From Bathymodiolus brooksi (lineage: Eukaryota > Mollusca > Bivalvia > Mytilida > Modiolidae): a stretch of DNA of 64,000 bases. This document shows positions 13,223 to 29,810 of this stretch, piece after piece; position 1 is the first letter of the stretch; every line of letters begins with the position of its first letter. The notes under the pieces were generated by a model. That model was not told where the DNA came from and made no database searches. It saw only the letters and a program-made list of their open reading frames with translations. The DNA is taken from the NCBI GenBank assembly GCA_963680875.1, contig OY804585.1:41151414-41215413 (forward strand), written 5' to 3'. The position numbers and the translations under genes were made by a program.

Positions 13223-15922
13223 TTTATCTATCACAGATACTATATAATACAACAAGTTTATCTATTATCTAGGTTATCTATCACAGATACTATATAATAC
13301 AACAAGTTTATCTATTATCTAGTTTATCTATCACAGATACTATACAATACAACAACTGTATGTATTATGTAGGTTATCTATCACAGATACTATATAATAC
13401 AACAAAGTTATCTATTATCTAGTTTACCTATCACAGATACTATATAATACAACAAGTTTATCTATTATCTAGTTTATCTATCACAGATACTATATAATAC
13501 AGCAAGTTTATCTATTATCTAGTTTATCTATCACAGATACTATACAATACAACAACTGTATGTATTATCTAGTTTATCTATCACAGATACTATATAATAA
13601 AACAAAGTTATCTATTATCTAGTTTATCTATCACAGATACTATATAATACAACAAGTTTATCTATTATCTAGTTCATCTATCACAGATACTATATAATAC
13701 AGCAAGTTTATCTATTATCTAGTTTATCTATCACAGATACTATATAATATAACAAGTTTATCTATTAACTAGTTTATCTATCACAGATACTATATAATAC
13801 AACAACTTTATCTATTATCTAGTTTATCTATCACAGATACTATATAATACAACAAGTTTATCTATTATCTAGTTTATCTATCACAGATACTATATAATAC
13901 AGCAAGTTTATCTATTATCTAGTTTATCTATCACAGATACTATACAATACAACAACTGTATGTATTATCGAGTTTATCTATCACAGATACTATATAATAC
14001 AACAAGTTTATCTATTATCTAGGTTATCTATCACAGATACTATATAATACAACAAAGTTATCTATTATCTAGTTTATCTATCACAGATACTATACAATAC
14101 AACAACTGTATGTATTATCTAGTTTATCTATCACAGATACTATATAATACAACAAGTTTATCTATTATCTAGTTTATCTATCACAGATACTATACAATAC
14201 AACAACTGTATGTATTATCTAGTTTATCTATCACAGATACTATATAATACAACAAGTTTATCTATTATCTAGGTTATCTATCACAGATACTATATAATAC
14301 AACAAGTTTATCTATTATCTAGGTTATCTATCACAGATACTATATAATACAACAAGTTTATCTATTATCTAGGTTATCTATCACAGATACTATATAATAC
14401 AACAAAGTTATCTATTATCTAGTTTATCTATCACAGATACTATATAATACAGCAAGTTTATCTATTATCTAGTTTATCTATCACAGATACTATACAATAC
14501 AACAACTGTATGTATTATGTAGGTTATCTATCACAGATACTATATAATACAACAAAGTTATCTATTATCTAGTTTACCTATCACAGATACTATATAATAC
14601 AACAAGTTTATCTATTATCTAGTTTATCTATCACAGATACTATATAATACAGCAAGTTTATCTATTATCTAGTTTATCTATCACAGATACTATACAATAC
14701 AACAACTGTATGTATTATCGAGTTTATCTATCACAGATACTATATAATACAACAAGTTTATCTATTATCTAGGTTATCTATCACAGATACTATATAATAC
14801 AACAAAGTTATCTATTATCTAGTTTATCTATCACAGATACTATATAATACAACAAGTTTATCTATTATCTAGTTTATCTATCACAGATACTATATAATAC
14901 AACAAGTTTATCTATTATCTAGGTTATCTATCACAGATACTATATAATACAACAAAGTTATCTATTATCTAGTTTATCTATCACAGATACTATACAATAC
15001 AACAACTGTATGTATTATCTAGTTTATCTATCACAGATACTATATAATACAACAAGTTTATCTATTATCTAGTTTATCTATCACAGATACTATACAATAC
15101 AACAACTGTATGTATTATCTAGTTTATCTATCACAGATACTATATAATACAACAAGTTTATCTATTATCTAGGTTATCTATCACAGATACTATATAATAC
15201 AACAAGTTTATCTATTATCTAGGTTATCTATCACAGATACTATATAATACAACAAGTTTATCTATTATATAGGTTATCTATCACAGATACTATATAATAC
15301 AACAAAGTTATCTATTATCTAGTTTATCTATCACAGATACTATATAATACAGCAAGTTTATCTATTATCTAGTTTATCTATCACAGATACTATACAATAC
15401 AACAAGCTTATCTATTATCTAGTTTATCTATCACAGATACTATATAATACAACAAGTTTATCTATTATCTAGTTTATCTATCACAGATACTATATAATAC
15501 AGCAAGTTTATCTATTATCTAGTTTATCTATCACAGATACTATACAATACAACAACTGTATGTATTATCTAGTTTATCTATCACAGATACTATATAATAC
15601 AACAAGTTTATCTATTATCTAGGTTATCTATCACAGATACTATATAATACAACAAGTTTATCTATTATCTAGGTTATCTATCACAGATACTATATAATAC
15701 AACAAAGTTATCTATTATCTAGTTTATCTATCACAGATACTATATAATACAACAAGTTTATCTATTATCTAGGTTATCTATCACAGATACTATATAATAC
15801 AACAAGTTTATCTATTATCTAGGTTATCTATCACAGATACTATATAATACAACAAAGTTATCTATTATCTAGTTTATCTATCACAGATACTATATAATAC
15901 AACAACTTTATCTATTATCTAA

Positions 15923-16056
15923 TTTATCTATCACAGATACTATATAATACAACAAGTTTATCGATTATCTAGGTTATCTATCACAAATACTATATAATAC
16001 AAATAAGTTATCTATTATCTAGTTTATCTATCACAGATACTATATAATACATCAAG
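15923..16056 (+). repeat. ATCGAT / AAATAAG / short-unit cassette
   Basis: Three units that travel together: one with TTATCGATTATC (a ClaI site at 15,960-15,965), one starting after TAGG and carrying ACAAATAAG, and a 34-bp unit, usually with TATAAAATAC (here ATCAAG). Other copies: 19,407-19,540, 23,775-23,908, 28,093-28,226, 29,677-29,810, 44,497-44,630, 47,001-47,134, 49,864-49,997, 53,779-53,912, 56,592-56,725, 60,322-60,455 and 61,756-61,889. Versions without the ClaI site lie at 20,191-20,324 and 24,209-24,342. Confidence 0.85.
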
Positions 16057-19000
16057 TTTATCTATCACAGATACTATATAATACAACAAGTTAATCTATT
16101 ATCTAGTTTATCTATCACAGATACTATATAATACAGCAAGTTTATCTATTATCTAGTTTATCTATCACAGATACTATACAATACAACAACTGTATGAATT
16201 ATCTAGTTTATCTATCACAGATACTATATAATACAACAAGTTTATCTATTATCTAGGTTATCTATCACAGATACTATATAATACAACAAGTTTATCTATT
16301 ATCTAGGTTATCTATCACAGATACTATATAATACAACAAGTTTATCTATTATCTAGTTTATCTATCACAGATACTATATAATACAACAAAGTTACCTATT
16401 ATCTAGTTTACCTATCACAGATACTATATAATACAACAAGTTTATCTATTATCTAGTTTATCTATCACAGATACTATATAATACAGCAAGTTTATCTATT
16501 ATCTAGTTTATCTATCACAGATACTATACAATACAACAACTGTATGTATTATCTAGTTTATCTATCACAGATACTATATAATACAACAAGTTTATCTATT
16601 ATCTAGGTTATCTATCACAGATACTATATAATACAACAAAGTTATCTATTATCTAGTTTACCTATCACAGATACTATACAAAGCAACAACTGTATGTATT
16701 ATCTAGTTTATCTATCACAGATACTATATAATACAGCAAGTTTATCTATTATCTAGTTTATCTATCACAGATACTATACAATACAACAACTGTATGTATT
16801 ATCTAGTTTATCTATCACAGATACTATATAATACAACAAGTTTATCTATTATCTAGGTTATCTATCACAGATACTATATAATATAACAAAGTTATCTATT
16901 ATCTAGTTTACCTATCACAGATACTATATAATACAACAAGTTTATCTATTATCTAGTTTATCTATCACAGATACTATATAATACAGCAAGTTTATCTATT
17001 ATCTAGTTTATCTATCACAGATACTATACAATACAACAACTGTATGTATTATCTAGTTTATCTATCACAGATACTATATAATACAACAAGTTTATCTATT
17101 ATCTAGGTTATCTATCACAGATACTATATAATACAACAAAGTTATCTATTATCTAGTTTATCTATCACAGATACTATATAATACAACAACTTTATCTATT
17201 ATCTAGTTTATCTATCACAGATACTATATAATACAGCAAGTTTATCTATTATCTAGTTTATCTATCACAGATACTTTATAATACAACAACTTTATCTATT
17301 ATCTAGTTTATCTATCACAGATACTATATAATACAGCAAGTTTATCTATTATCTAGTTTATCTATCACAGATACTATATAATACAGCAACTTTATCTATT
17401 ATCTAGTTTATCTATCACAGATACTATACAAAGCAACAACTGTATGTATTATCTAGTTTATCTATCACAGATACTATATAATACAGCAAGTTTATCTATT
17501 ATCTAGTTTATCTATCACAGATACTATACAATACAACAACTTTATGTATTATCTAGTTTATCTATCACAGATACTATATAATTTAACAAGTTTATCTATT
17601 ATCTATGTTATCTATCACAGATACTATATAATACAACAAAGTTATCTATTATCTAGTTTACCTATCACAGATACTATATAATACAACAAGTTTATCTATT
17701 ATCTAGTTTATCTATCACAGATACTATATAATACAGCAAGTTTATCTATTATCTAGTTTATCTATCACAGATACTATTCAATACAACAACTGTATGTATT
17801 ATCAAGTTTATCTATCACAGATACTATATAATACAACAAGTTTATCTATTATCTAGGTTATCTATCACAGATACTATATAATACAACAAAGTTATCTATT
17901 ATCTAGTTTATCTATCACAGATACTATATAATACAACAACTTTATCTATTATCTAGTTTATCTATCACAGATACTATATAATACAGCAAGTTTATCTATT
18001 ATCTAGTTTATCTATCACAGATACTATATAATACAACAACTTTATCTATTATCTAGTTTATCTATCACAGATACTATACAATACAACAACTGTATGTATT
18101 ATCTAGTTTATCTATCACAGATACTATATAATACAACAAGTTTATCTATTATCTAGGTTATCTATCACAGATACTATATAATACAACAACTTTATCTATT
18201 ATCTAGGTTATCTATCACAGATACTATATAATACAACAAGTTTATCTATTATCTAGGTTATCTATCACAGATACTATATAATACAACAAAGTTATCTATT
18301 ATCTAGTTTATCTATCACAGATACTATATAATACAGCAAGTTTATCTATTATCTAATTTATCTATCACAGATACTATACAATACAACAACTGTATGTATT
18401 ATATAGGTTATCTATCACAGATACTATATAATACAACAAAGTTATCTATTATCTAGTTTACCTATCACAGATACTATATAATACAACAAGTTTATCTATT
18501 ATCTAGTTTATCTATCACAGATACTATATAATACAGCAAGTTTATCTATTATCTAGTTTATCTATCACAGATACTATACAATACAACAACTGTATGTATT
18601 ATCTAGTTTATCTATCACAGATACTATATAATACAACAAGTTTATCTATTATCTAGGTTATCTATCACAGATACTATATAATACAACAAAGTTATCTATT
18701 ATCTAGTTTATCTATCACAGATACTATATAATACAACAAGTTTATCTATTATCTAGTTTATCTATCACAGATACTATATAATACAGCAAGTTTATCTATT
18801 ATCTAGTTTATCTATCACAGATACTATATAATATAACAAGTTCATCTATTAACTAGTTTATCTATCACAGATACTATATAATACAACAACTTTATCTATT
18901 ATCTAGTTTATCTATCACAGATACTATATAATACAACAAGTTTATCTATTATCTAGGTTAACTATCACAGATACTATATAATACAGCAAGTTTATCTATT

Positions 19001-20324
19001 ATCTAGTTTATCTATCACAGATACTATATAATACAACAACTTTATCTATTATCTAGTTTATCTATCACAGATACTATATAATACAACAAGCTTATCTATT
19101 ATCTAGTTTATCTATCACAGATACTATATAATACAACAAGTTTATCTATTATCTAGGTTATCTATCACAGATACTATATAATACAACAAGTTTATCTATT
19201 ATCTAGGTTATCTATCACAGATACTATATAATACAACAAAGTTATCTATTATCTAGTTTATCTATCACAGATACTATATAATACAACAACTTTATCTATT
19301 ATCTAGTTTATCTATCACAGATACTATATAATACAGCAAGTTTATCTATTATCTAGTTTATCTATCACAGATACTATACAATACAACAACTGTATGTATT
19401 ATCTAGTTTATCTATCACAGATACTATATAATACAACAAGTTTATCGATTATCTAGGTTATCTATCACAGATACTATATAATACAAATAAGTTATCTATT
19501 ATCTAGTTTATCTATCACAGATACTATAAAATACAACAAGTTTATCTATCACAGATACTATATAATACAACAAAGTTATCTATTATCTAGTTTATCTATC
19601 ACAGATACTATATAATACAGCAAGTTTATCTATTATCTAGTTTATCTATCACAGATACTATACAATACAACAACTGTATGTATTATCTAGTTTATCTATC
19701 ACAGATACTATATAATACAACAAGTTTATCTATTATCTAGGTTATCTATCACAGATACTATATAATACAACAAAGTTATCTATTATCTAGTTTATCTATC
19801 ACAGATACTATATAATACAACAAGTTTATCTATTATCTAGGTTATCTATCACAGATACTATATAATACAACAAGTTTATCTATTATCTAGGTTATCTATC
19901 ACAGATACTATATAATACAACAAAGTTATCTATTATCTAGTTTATCTATCACACATACTATATAATACAGCAAGTTTATCTATTATCTAGTTTATCTATC
20001 ACAGATACTATACAATACAACAACTGTATGAATTATGTAGGTTATCTATCACAGATACTATATAATACAACAAGTTTATCTATTATCTAGGTTATCTATC
20101 ACAGATACTATATAATACAACAAAGTTATCTATTATCTAGTTTATCTATCACAGATACTATATAATACAACAAGTTTATCTATTATCTAGTTTATCTATC
20201 ACAGATACTATATAATACAACAAGTTTATCTATTATCTAGGTTATCTATCACAGATACTATATAATACAAATAAGTTATCTATTATCTAGTTTATCTATC
20301 ACAGATACTATATAATACAACAAG
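16057..20324. repeat. HOR copy C1, 4,268 bp (86 units)
   Basis: This is the first of three copies of a second HOR type. It runs from just after the short unit at 16,023-16,056 to the short unit at 20,291-20,324 and has two internal or terminal 34-bp units (19,507 and 20,291); 84 x 50 + 2 x 34 equals its length. Its central part (about 16,657-18,700) follows the unit order of block A from 2,890 (offset 13,767), so type C appears to have been built from an A segment. It carries five more units than C2, in the stretch about 19,690-19,990. Confidence 0.82.
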
Positions 20325-23300
20325 TTTATCTATCACAGATACTATATAATACAACAAGTTTATCTATTATCTAGTTTATCTATCACAGATACTATATAAT
20401 ACAGCAAGTTTATCTATTATCTAGTTTATCTATCACAGATACTATACAATACAACAACTGTATGAATTATCTAGTTTATCTATCACAGATACTATATAAT
20501 ACAACAAGTTTATCTATTATCTAGGTTATCTATCACAGATACTATATAATACAACAAGTTTATCTATTATCTAGGTTATCTATCACAGATACTATATAAT
20601 ACAACAAGTTTATCTATTATCTAGTTTATCTATCACAGATACTATATAATACAACAAAGTTACCTATTATCTAGTTTACCTATCACAGATACTATATAAT
20701 ACAACAAGTTTATCTATTATCTAGTTTATCTATCACAGATACTATATAATACAGCAAGTTTATCTATTATCTAGTTTATCTATCACAGATACTATACAAT
20801 ACAACAACTGTATGTATTATCTAGTTTATCTATCACAGATACTATATAATACAACAAGTTTATCTATTATCTAGGTTATCTATCACAGATACTATATAAT
20901 ACCACAAAGTTATCTATTATCTAGTTTACCTATCACAGATACTATACAAAGCAACAACTGTATGTATTATCTAGTTTATCTATCACAGATACTATATAAT
21001 ACAGCAAGTTTATCTATTATCTAGTTTATCTATCACAGATACTATACAATACAACAACTGTATGTATTATCTAGTTTATCTATCACAGATACTATATAAT
21101 ACAACAAGTTTATCTATTATCTAGGTTATCTATCACAGATACTATATAATATAACAAAGTTATCTATTATCTAGTTTACCTATCACAGATACTATATAAT
21201 ACAACAAGTTTATCTATTATCTAGTTTATCTATCACAGATACTATATAATACAGCAAGTTTATCTATTATCTAGTTTATCTATCACAGATACTATACAAT
21301 ACAACAACTGTATGTATTATCTAGTTTATCTATCACAGATACTATATAATACAACAAGTTTATCTATTATCTAGGTTATCTATCACAGATACTATATAAT
21401 ACAACAAAGTTATCTATTATCTAGTTTATCTATCACAGATACTATATAATACAACAACTTTATCTATTATCTAGTTTATCTATCACAGATACTATATAAT
21501 ACAGCAAGTTTATCTATTATCTAGTTTATCTATCACAGATACTTTATAATACAACAACTTTATCTATTATCTAGTTTATCTATCACAGATACTATATAAT
21601 ACAACAAGTTTATCTATTATCTAGTTTATCTATCATAGATACTATATAATACAACAACTTTATCTATTATCTAGTTTATCTATCACAGATACTATATAAT
21701 ACAGCAAGTTTATCTATTATCTAGTTTATCTATCACAGATACTATATAATATAACAAGTTTATCTATTATCTAGTTTATCTATCACAGATACTATACAAA
21801 GCAACAACTGTCTGTATTATCTAGTTTATCTATCACAGATACTATATAATACAGCAAGTTTATCTATTATCTAGTTTATCTATCACAGATACTATACAAT
21901 ACAACAACTGTATGTATTATCTAGTTTATCTATCACAGATACTATATAATTTAACAAGTTTATCTATTATCTATGTTATCTATCACAGATACTATATAAT
22001 ACAACAAAGTTATCTATTATCTAGTTTACCTATCACAGATACTATATAATACAACAAGTTTATCTATTATCTAGTTTATCTATCACAGATACTATATAAT
22101 ACAGCAAGTTTATCTATTATCTAGTTTATCTATCACAGATACTATTCAATACAACAACTGTATGTATTATCAAGTTTATCTATCACAGATACTATATAAT
22201 ACAACAAGTTTATCTATTATCTAGGTTATCTATCACAGATACTATATAATACAACAAAGTTATCTATTATCTAGTTTATCTATCACAGATACTATATAAT
22301 ACAACAACTTTATCTATTATCTAGTTTATCTATCACAGATACTATATAATACAGCAAGTTTATCTATTATCTAGTTTATCTATCACAGATACTATATAAT
22401 ACAACAACTTTATCTATTATCTAGTTTATCTATCACAGATACTATACAATACAACAACTGTATGTATTATCTAGTTTATCTATCACAGATACTATATAAT
22501 ACAACAAGTTTATCTATTATCTAGGTTATCTATCACAGATACTATATAATACAACAAGTTTATCTATTATCTAGGTTATCTATCACAGATACTATATAAT
22601 ACAACAAGTTTATCTATTATCTAGGTTATCTATCACAGATACTATATAATACAACAAAGTTATCTATTATCTAGTTTATCTATCACAGATACTATATAAT
22701 ACAGCAAGTTTATCTATTATCTAGTTTATCTATCACAGATACTATACAATACAACAACTGTATGTATTATGTAGGTTATCTATCACAGATACTATATAAT
22801 ACAACAAAGTTATCTATTATCTAGTTTACCTATCACAGATACTATATAATACAACAAGTTTATCTATTATCTAGTTTATCTATCACAGATACTATATAAT
22901 ACAGCAAGTTTATCTATTATCTAGTTTATCTATCACAGATACTATACAATACAACAACTGTATGTATTATCTAGTTTATCTATCACAGATACTATATAAT
23001 ACAACAAGTTTATCTATTATCTAGGTTATCTATCACAGATACTATATAATACAACAAAGTTATCTATTATCTAGTTTATCTATCACAGATACTATATAAT
23101 ACAACAAGTTTATCTATTATCTAGTTTATCTATCACAGATACTATATAATACAGCAAGTTTATCTATTATCTAGTTTATCTATCACAGATACTATATAAT
23201 ATAACAAGTTTATCTATTAACTAGTTTATCTATCACAGATACTATATAATATAACAACTTTATCTATTATCTAGTTTATCTATCACAGATACTATATAAT

Positions 23301-24342
23301 ACAACAAGTTTATCTATTATCTAGGTTAACTATCACAGATACTATATAATACAGCAAGTTTATCTATTATCTAGTTTATCTATCACAGATACTATATAAT
23401 ACAACAACTTTATCTATTATCTAGTTTATCTATCACAGATACTATATAATACAACAAGCTTATCTATTATCTAGTTTATCTATCACAGATACTATATAAT
23501 ACAACAAGTTTATCTATTATCTAGGTTATCTATCACAGATACTATATAATACAACAAGTTTATCTATTATCTAGGTTATCTATCACAGATACTATATAAT
23601 ACAACAAAGTTATCTATTATCTAGTTTATCTATCACAGATACTATATAATACAACAACTTTATCTATTATCTAGTTTATCTATCACAGATACTATATAAT
23701 ACAGCAAGTTTATCTATTATCTAGTTTATCTATCACAGATACTATACAATACAACAACTGTATGTATTATCTAGTTTATCTATCACAGATACTATATAAT
23801 ACAACAAGTTTATCGATTATCTAGGTTATCTATCACAGATACTATATAATACAAATAAGTTATCTATTATCTAGTTTATCTATCACAGATACTATAAAAT
23901 ACAACAAGTTTATCTATCACAGATACTATATAATACAACAAAGTTATCTATTATCTAGTTTATCTATCACAGATACTATATAATACAGCAAGTTTATCTA
24001 TTATCTAGTTTATCTATCACAGATACTATACAATACAACAACTGTATGAATTATGTAGGTTATCTATCACAGATACTATATAATACAACAAGTTTATCTA
24101 TTATCTAGGTTATCTATCACAGATACTATATAATACAACAAAGTTATCTATTATCTAGTTTATCTATCACAGATACTATATAATACAACAAGTTTATCTA
24201 TTATCTAGTTTATCTATCACAGATACTATATAATACAACAAGTTTATCTATTATCTAGGTTATCTATCACAGATACTATATAATACAAATAAGTTATCTA
24301 TTATCTAGTTTATCTATCACAGATACTATATAATACAACAAG
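20325..24342. repeat. HOR copy C2, 4,018 bp (81 units)
   Basis: This is the same order as C1 without the five extra units near 19.7-20.0 kb. It has 79 x 50 + 2 x 34 bp, with short units at 23,875 and 24,309. The next copy follows at an offset of 4,018, shown by shared marks such as CATAGAT (about 21,634 and 25,652) and AACTGTCTGTATT (21,807 and 25,825). It ends, like C1, with two related three-unit cassettes containing AAATAAG. Confidence 0.83.
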
Positions 24343-27300
24343 TTTATCTATCACAGATACTATATAATACAACAAGTTTATCTATTATCTAGTTTATCTA
24401 TCACAGATACTATATAATACAGCAAGTTTATCTATTATCTAGTTTATCTATCACAGATACTATACAATACAACAACTGTATGAATTATCTAGTTTATCTA
24501 TCACAGATACTATATAATACAACAAGTTTATCTATTATCTAGGTTATCTATCACAGATACTATATAATACAACAAGTTTATCTATTATCTAGGTTATCTA
24601 TCACAGATACTATATAATACAACAAGTTTATCTATTATCTAGTTTATCTATCACAGATACTATATAATACAACAAAGTTACCTATTATCTAGTTTACCTA
24701 TCACAGATACTATATAATACAACAAGTTTATCTATTATCTAGTTTATCTATCACAGATACTATATAATACAGCAAGTTTATCTATTATCTAGTTTATCTA
24801 TCACAGATACTATACAATACAACAACTGTATGTATTATCTAGTTTATCTATCACAGATACTATATAATACAACAAGTTTATCTATTATCTAGGTTATCTA
24901 TCACAGATACTATATAATACAACAAAGTTATCTATTATCTAGTTTACCTATCACAGATACTATACAAAGCAACAACTGTATGTATTATCTAGTTTATCTA
25001 TCACAGATACTATATAATACAGCAAGTTTATCTATTATCTAGTTTATCTATCACAGATACTATACAATACAACAACTGTATGTATTATCTAGTTTATCTA
25101 TCACAGATACTATATAATACAACAAGTTTATCTATTATCTAGGTTATCTATCACAGATACTATATAATATAACAAAGTTATCTATTATCTAGTTTACCTA
25201 TCACAGATACTATATAATACAACAAGTTTATCTATTATCTAGTTTATCTATCACAGATACTATATAATACAGCAAGTTTATCTATTATCTAGTTTATCTA
25301 TCACAGATACTATACAATACAACAACTGTATGTATTATCTAGTTTATCTATCACAGATACTATATAATACAACAAGTTTATCTATTATCTAGGTTATCTA
25401 TCACAGATACTATATAATACAACAAAGTTATCTATTATCTAGTTTATCTATCACAGATACTATATAATACAACAACTTTATCTATTATCTAGTTTATCTA
25501 TCACAGATACTATATAATACAGCAAGTTTATCTATTATCTAGTTTATCTATCACAGATACTTTATAATACAACAACTTTATCTATTATCTAGTTTATCTA
25601 TCACAGATACTATATAATACAACAAGTTTATCTATTATCTAGTTTATCTATCATAGATACTATATAATACAACAACTTTATCTATTATCTAGTTTATCTA
25701 TCACAGATACTATATAATACAGCAAGTTTATCTATTATCTAGTTTATCTATCACAGATACTATATAATATAACAAGTTTATCTATTATCTAGTTTATCTA
25801 TCACAGATACTATACAAAGCAACAACTGTCTGTATTATCTAGTTTATCTATCACAGATACTATATAATACAGCAAGTTTATCTATTATCTAGTTTATCTA
25901 TCACAGATACTATACAATACAACAACTGTATGTATTATCTAGTTTATCTATCACAGATACTATATAATTTAACAAGTTTATCTATTATCTATGTTATCTA
26001 TCACAGATACTATATAATACAACAAAGTTATCTATTATCTAGTTTACCTATCACAGATACTATATAATACAACAAGTTTATCTATTATCTAGTTTATCTA
26101 TCACAGATACTATATAATACAGCAAGTTTATCTATTATCTAGTTTATCTATCACAGATACTATTCAATACAACAACTGTATGTATTATCAAGTTTATCTA
26201 TCACAGATACTATATAATACAACAAGTTTATCTATTATCTAGGTTATCTATCACAGATACTATATAATACAACAAAGTTATCTATTATCTAGTTTATCTA
26301 TCACAGATACTATATAATACAACAACTTTATCTATTATCTAGTTTATCTATCACAGATACTATATAATACAGCAAGTTTATCTATTATCTAGTTTATCTA
26401 TCACAGATACTATATAATACAACAACTTTATCTATTATCTAGTTTATCTATCACAGATACTATACAATACAACAACTGTATGTATTATCTAGTTTATCTA
26501 TCACAGATACTATATAATACAACAAGTTTATCTATTATCTAGGTTATCTATCGCAGATACTATATAATACAACAAGTTTATCTATTATCTAGGTTATCTA
26601 TCACAGATACTATATAATACAACAAGTTTATCTATTATCTAGGTTATCTATCACAGATACTATATAATACAACAAAGTTATCTATTATCTAGTTTATCTA
26701 TCACAGATACTATATAATACAGCAAGTTTATCTATTATCTAGTTTATCTATCACAGATACTATACAATACAACAACTGTATGTATTATGTAGGTTATCTA
26801 TCACAGATACTATATAATACAACAAAGTTATCTATTATCTAGTTTACCTATCACAGATACTATATAATACAACAAGTTTATCTATTATCTAGTTTATCTA
26901 TCACAGATACTATATAATACAGCAAGTTTATCTATTATCTAGGTTATCTATCACAGATACTATATAATACAACAAGTTTATCTATTATCTAGGTTATCTA
27001 TCACAGATACTATATAATACAACAAAGTTATCTATTATCTAGTTTATCTATCACAGATACTATACAATACAACAACTGTATGTATTATGTAGGTTATCTA
27101 TCACAGATACTATATAATACAACAAAGTTATCTATTATCTAGTTTACCTATCACAGATACTATATAATACAACAAGTTTATCTATTATCTAGTTTATCTA
27201 TCACAGATACTATATAATACAGCAAGTTTATCTATTATCTAGTTTATCTATCACAGATACTATACAATACAACAACTGTATGTATTATCTAGTTTATCTA

Positions 27301-29810
27301 TCACAGATACTATATAATACAACAAGTTTATCTATTATCTAGGTTATCTATCACAGATACTATATAATACAACAAAGTTATCTATTATCTAGTTTATCTA
27401 TCACAGATACTATATAATACAACAAGTTTATCTATTATCTAGTTTATCTATCACAGATACTATATAATACAGCAAGTTTATCTATTATCTAGTTTATCTA
27501 TCACAGATACTATATAATATAACAAGTTTATCTATTAACTAGTTTATCTATCACAGATACTATATAATATAACAACTTTATCTATTATCTAGTTTATCTA
27601 TCACAGATACTATATAATACAACAAGTTTATCTATTATCTAGGTTAACTATCACAGATACTATATAATACAGCAAGTTTATCTATTATCTAGTTTATCTA
27701 TCACAGATACTATATAATACAACAACTTTATCTATTATCTAGTATATCTATCACAGATACTATATAATACAACAAGCTTATCTATTATCTAGTTTATCTA
27801 TCACAGATACTATATAATACAACAAGTTTATCTATTATCTAGGTTATCTATCACAGATACTATATAATACAACAAGTTTATCTATTATCTAGGTTATCTA
27901 TCACAGATACTATATAATACAACAAAGTTATCTATTATCTAGTTTATCTATCACAGATACTATATAATACAACAACTTTATCTATTATCTAGTTTATCTA
28001 TCACAGATACTATATAATACAGCAAGTTTATCTATTATCTAGTTTATCTATCACAGATACTATACAATACAACAACTGTATGTATTATCTAGTTTATCTA
28101 TCACAGATACTATATAATACAACAAGTTTATCGATTATCTAGGTTATCTATCACAGATACTATATAATACAAATAAGTTATCTATTATCTAGTTTATCTA
28201 TCACAGATACTATAAAATACAACAAGTTTATCTATCACAGATACTATATAATACAACAAAGTTATCTATTATCTAGTTTATCTATCACAGATACTATATA
28301 ATACAGCAAGTTTATCTATTATCTAGTTTATCTATCACAGATACTATACAATACAACAACTGTATGTATTATGTAGGTTATCTATCACAGATACTATATA
28401 ATACAACAAAGTTATCTATTATCTAGTTTACCTATCACAGATACTATATAATACAACAAGTTTATCTATTATCTAGTTTATCTATCACAGATACTATATA
28501 ATACAGCAAGTTTATCTATTATCTAGTTTATCTATCACAGATACTATACAATACAACAACTGTATGTATTATCTAGTTTATCTATCACAGATACTATATA
28601 ATACAACAAGTTTATCTATTATCTAGGTTATCTATCACAGATACTATATAATACAACAAAGTTATCTATTATCTAGTTTATCTATCACAGATACTATATA
28701 ATACAACAAGTTTATCTATTATCTAGGTTATCTATCACAGATACTATATAATACAACAAGTTTATCTATTATCTAGGTTATCTATCACAGATACTATATA
28801 ATACAACAAAGTTATCTATTATCTAGTTTATCTATCACAGATACTATATAATACAGCAAGTTTATCTATTATCTAGTTTATCTATCACAGATACTATACA
28901 ATACAACAACTGTATGTATTATGTAGGTTATCTATCACAGATACTATATAATACAACAAGTTTATCTATTATCTAGGTTATCTATCACAGATACTATATA
29001 ATACAACAAAGTTATCTATTATCTAGTTTATCTATCACAGATACTATATAATACAACAAGTTTATCTATTATCTAGTTTATCTATCACAGATACTATATA
29101 ATACAACAAGTTTATCTATTATCTAGTTTATCTATCACAGATACTATATAATACAACAAGTTTATCTATTATCTAGGTTAACTATCACAGATACTATATA
29201 ATACAGAAAGCTTATCTATTATCTAGTTTATCTATCACAGATACTGTATAATACAACAACTTTATCTATTATCTAGTTTATCTATCACAGATACTATATA
29301 ATACAACAAGCTTATCTATTATCTAGTTTATCTATCACAGATACTATATAATACAACAAGTTTATCTATTATCTAGTTTATCTATCACAGATACTATATA
29401 ATACAGCAAGTTTATCTATTATCTAGTTTATCTATCACAGATACTATACAATACAACAACTGTATGTATTATCTAGTTTATCTATCACAGATACTATATA
29501 ATACAACAAGTTTATCTATTATCTAGGTTATCTATCACAGATACTATATAATACAACAAGTTTATCTATTATCTAGGTTATCTATCACAGATACTATATA
29601 ATACAACAAAGTTATCTATTATCTAGTTTATCTATCACAGATACTATATAATACAACAACTTTATCTATTATCTAGTTTATCTATCACAGATACTATATA
29701 ATACAACAAGTTTATCGATTATCTAGGTTATCTATCACAGATACTATATAATACAAATAAGTTATCTATTATCTAGTTTATCTATCACAGATACTATATA
29801 ATACAACAAG
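24343..29810. repeat. HOR copy C3, 5,468 bp, expanded (110 units)
   Basis: This follows C2 at an offset of 4,018 at first, then becomes longer. One expansion repeats the ATTATGTAG/CAAAG/TTACC group near 26.75-27.1 kb, and a second inserts roughly 1.1-1.2 kb between the two terminal AAATAAG cassettes (28,093-28,226 and 29,677-29,810). Length is accounted for by 108 x 50 + 2 x 34 bp. A rare CpG-creating substitution (TATCGCAG) lies at about 26,549. Confidence 0.78.

Larger units (their letters stand above)
12873..16056. repeat. Block B: mosaic of short HOR duplications (64 units)
   Basis: This is a patchwork of modules also found elsewhere. The SpeI-site module (ATTAACTAG) occurs at about 12,965 and again exactly 800 bp later. 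The module ending ATTATCGAG recurs at 12,712, 13,962 and 14,712. Several consecutive TAGG-initiated units lie at 15,150-15,860. The block closes with the three-unit ATCGAT/AAATAAG cassette at 15,923-16,056, which also closes the later C copies. Boundaries are set by change of pattern, not by unique sequence, and could shift by a few units. Confidence 0.7.
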
